Positions 62,908 through 64,000 of a stretch of 64,000 nt of DNA are shown in pieces. The DNA lies in assembly GCF_002574545.1 (NCBI RefSeq), contig NZ_NUGT01000083.1, forward strand, positions 1 through 64,000, read 5' to 3'. The notes under the pieces were generated by a model. That model was given only the letters and a program-made list of their open reading frames with translations, was not told the origin of the DNA and made no database searches. The stretch's first letter is position 1, and every line of letters starts with the position of its first letter. Made by a program: the position numbers and the translations under genes. The stretch comes from Bacillus sp. AFS055030. Its GTDB lineage: Bacteria; Bacillota; Bacilli; Bacillales; Bacillaceae_G.

Positions 62908-64000
62908 ATGAAGAAATTTCTAAGTATATTCTTGGTTTTAATGTTAGCTGTTGGATTAACAGCTTGTGGTGGTAAAAAAGAGAATGGCAAAGTAACGATC
63001 GAATTTATGCATTCTTCTGTTGAACAAGAAAGATTAGCAGTTATCACAGACTTAATTTCAAAATTTGAAAAAGCAAATCCAACTATTAAAGTAAAGCAAG
63101 TTCCAGTTGAGGAAGATGCTTATAATACAAAAGTTGTAACGTTAGCAAGTTCTGGTAAACTTCCAGCAGTAATTGAAGTTGGACAAGACTATGCAAAAGT
63201 TATGGACAAGGACGAATTAATTGATAAAGATGCAGTTAAATCAATTATTTCTAAAGTTGGGGAAGATAAGTATTATGAAGGTGCGTTAAAGCTTTTAAAA
63301 ACTGAGGACGGCAAAAATTATACAGGTGTTCCGATTAGTGGTTGGGTACAAGGAATTTGGTATAACAAGCAATTGCTTGCCGACAAAGGATTCGCTGAAC
63401 CTAACAACTGGGATGATGTTTTAAAGATTGCAAAAGCATTTACAAATAGTGGAAATAAAAAATACGGTATTGCAATTCCAACTGTAGAAGGTGGTTTTTC
63501 TGAACAAGCCTTTTCACAATTCGCTTTATCAAACAATGCTAATATGTTCGATAGCAAAGGTGATTTAACACTTAATACACCTGAAATGAAAGAAGCTTTA
63601 AACTACTATAAAGAATTATCAAAATATACAATGCCAGGTTCCAATGATGTTACAGAAGTAAAAGATGCTTTCATGAATGGATCTGCTCCAATGGCTGTTT
63701 ATTCGACTTATATTCTTCCTTCAGTCTATGAAGAAGGCAAAACAAACAATATTGGATTTGTAATTCCAAATGAAAAAACAAAAGCAGTTTATGGAACAGT
63801 ATCAGCTTACACGATTTCTTCTGGTTTAGAAGATGACCAAAAAGCTGCAGCAGAAAAATTAGTAGAGTTTATGGCAAAACCTGAAAATAATACGAAGTTG
63901 GTATTAATGTCTCCAGGTGGATCTCAACCAGTAAATAAAGAAGTAACAGAAAGCAAAGAATATAAAGAAAATGAAGTTGTCAATTCATTTGGTGAGCTTT
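62908..64000 (+). CDS. ABC transporter sugar-binding lipoprotein (partial)
   Basis: This is the N-terminal 364 residues of an extracellular solute-binding protein (family 1). The gene runs off the window end. The lipobox is LTAC (Cys20; signal MKKFLSIFLVLMLAVGLTAC), followed by a Gly-Gly-Lys linker. Typical blocks include NPTIKVKQVPVEED (about 55), WYNKQLLADKGFAEPNNWDD (about 150) and PMAVYSTYILP. AGGAGGAAGG precedes the ATG, 12 nt after the phosphorylase stop, so the two are one operon. It probably delivers the glucoside that the phosphorylase splits; permease genes should follow beyond the window. Confidence 0.92.
   Translation, partial: MKKFLSIFLVLMLAVGLTACGGKKENGKVTIEFMHSSVEQERLAVITDLISKFEKANPTIKVKQVPVEEDAYNTKVVTLASSGKLPAVIEVGQDYAKVMDKDELIDKDAVKSIISKVGEDKYYEGALKLLKTEDGKNYTGVPISGWVQGIWYNKQLLADKGFAEPNNWDDVLKIAKAFTNSGNKKYGIAIPTVEGGFSEQAFSQFALSNNANMFDSKGDLTLNTPEMKEALNYYKELSKYTMPGSNDVTEVKDAFMNGSAPMAVYSTYILPSVYEEGKTNNIGFVIPNEKTKAVYGTVSAYTISSGLEDDQKAAAEKLVEFMAKPENNTKLVLMSPGGSQPVNKEVTESKEYKENEVVNSFGEL

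Overview
The window looks like chromosome from a low-GC, spore-forming Bacillaceae bacterium. The evidence is a GerA/GerB/GerC-type germinant receptor operon, an SspL-type small acid-soluble spore protein, BioB and BioY of Bacillus type, strong AGGAGG ribosome binding sites, Spo0A-box-like promoters, cre-like sites and a GC-rich Bacillaceae intergenic repeat. I do not assign a genus.

Layout. 0-4 kb: GC-rich repeat, then a germinant receptor operon on the minus strand. 4-5.4 kb: decayed DNA with the tail of a Na+/H+ antiporter gene, plus a small membrane-peptide ORF. 5.5-32 kb: five very large secreted subtilases (1173-1392 residues), all on the plus strand. Four of them carry a C-terminal cohesin-like module, a dockerin and a shared basic tail. 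Among them lie a stand-alone LysR-type HTH protein, a LysR regulator, an RRNPP/AimR-like HTH-TPR regulator, a possible short hydrophobic signalling peptide, and the remnant of an IS1182-type element. Eight promoters here share one architecture: a TATAAT -10 box preceded at a fixed distance by sequences like the Spo0A box (TGTCGAA/TGTCAAA). This suggests a stationary-phase or sporulation-linked proteolytic regulon.

32-39 kb: sspL, a YczE-like membrane protein with a GNAT acetyltransferase and a divergent MarR regulator, an MMPL exporter with a divergent TetR regulator, a UPF0316 protein and a YeiH-type permease. 39.6-54.3 kb: a catabolic-looking cluster with an acyl-CoA ligase, two TauD/TfdA-type dioxygenases, two MFS carriers, an HSL-type hydrolase, three SDRs, a dihydroxyacetophenone-dioxygenase-like cupin, a thiolase, a TSUP permease and a LysR regulator. 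Six promoters in it carry the same 19-bp palindrome, starting exactly 40 bp before the -10 box. That defines a local LysR-type regulon; the substrate is unknown.

55-59 kb: biotin genes, with bioA divergent from bioY-bioD-bioB around a BirA-type operator; bioF and bioW are absent. 59-64 kb: a sugar locus with beta-phosphoglucomutase, a LacI regulator, a GH13_18 glucoside phosphorylase and a truncated ABC sugar-binding lipoprotein that runs off the window end.

All functional calls come from reading the sequence and knowledge of the families; no database search was run. Start codons were moved from the longest ORF where a ribosome binding site argued for it.
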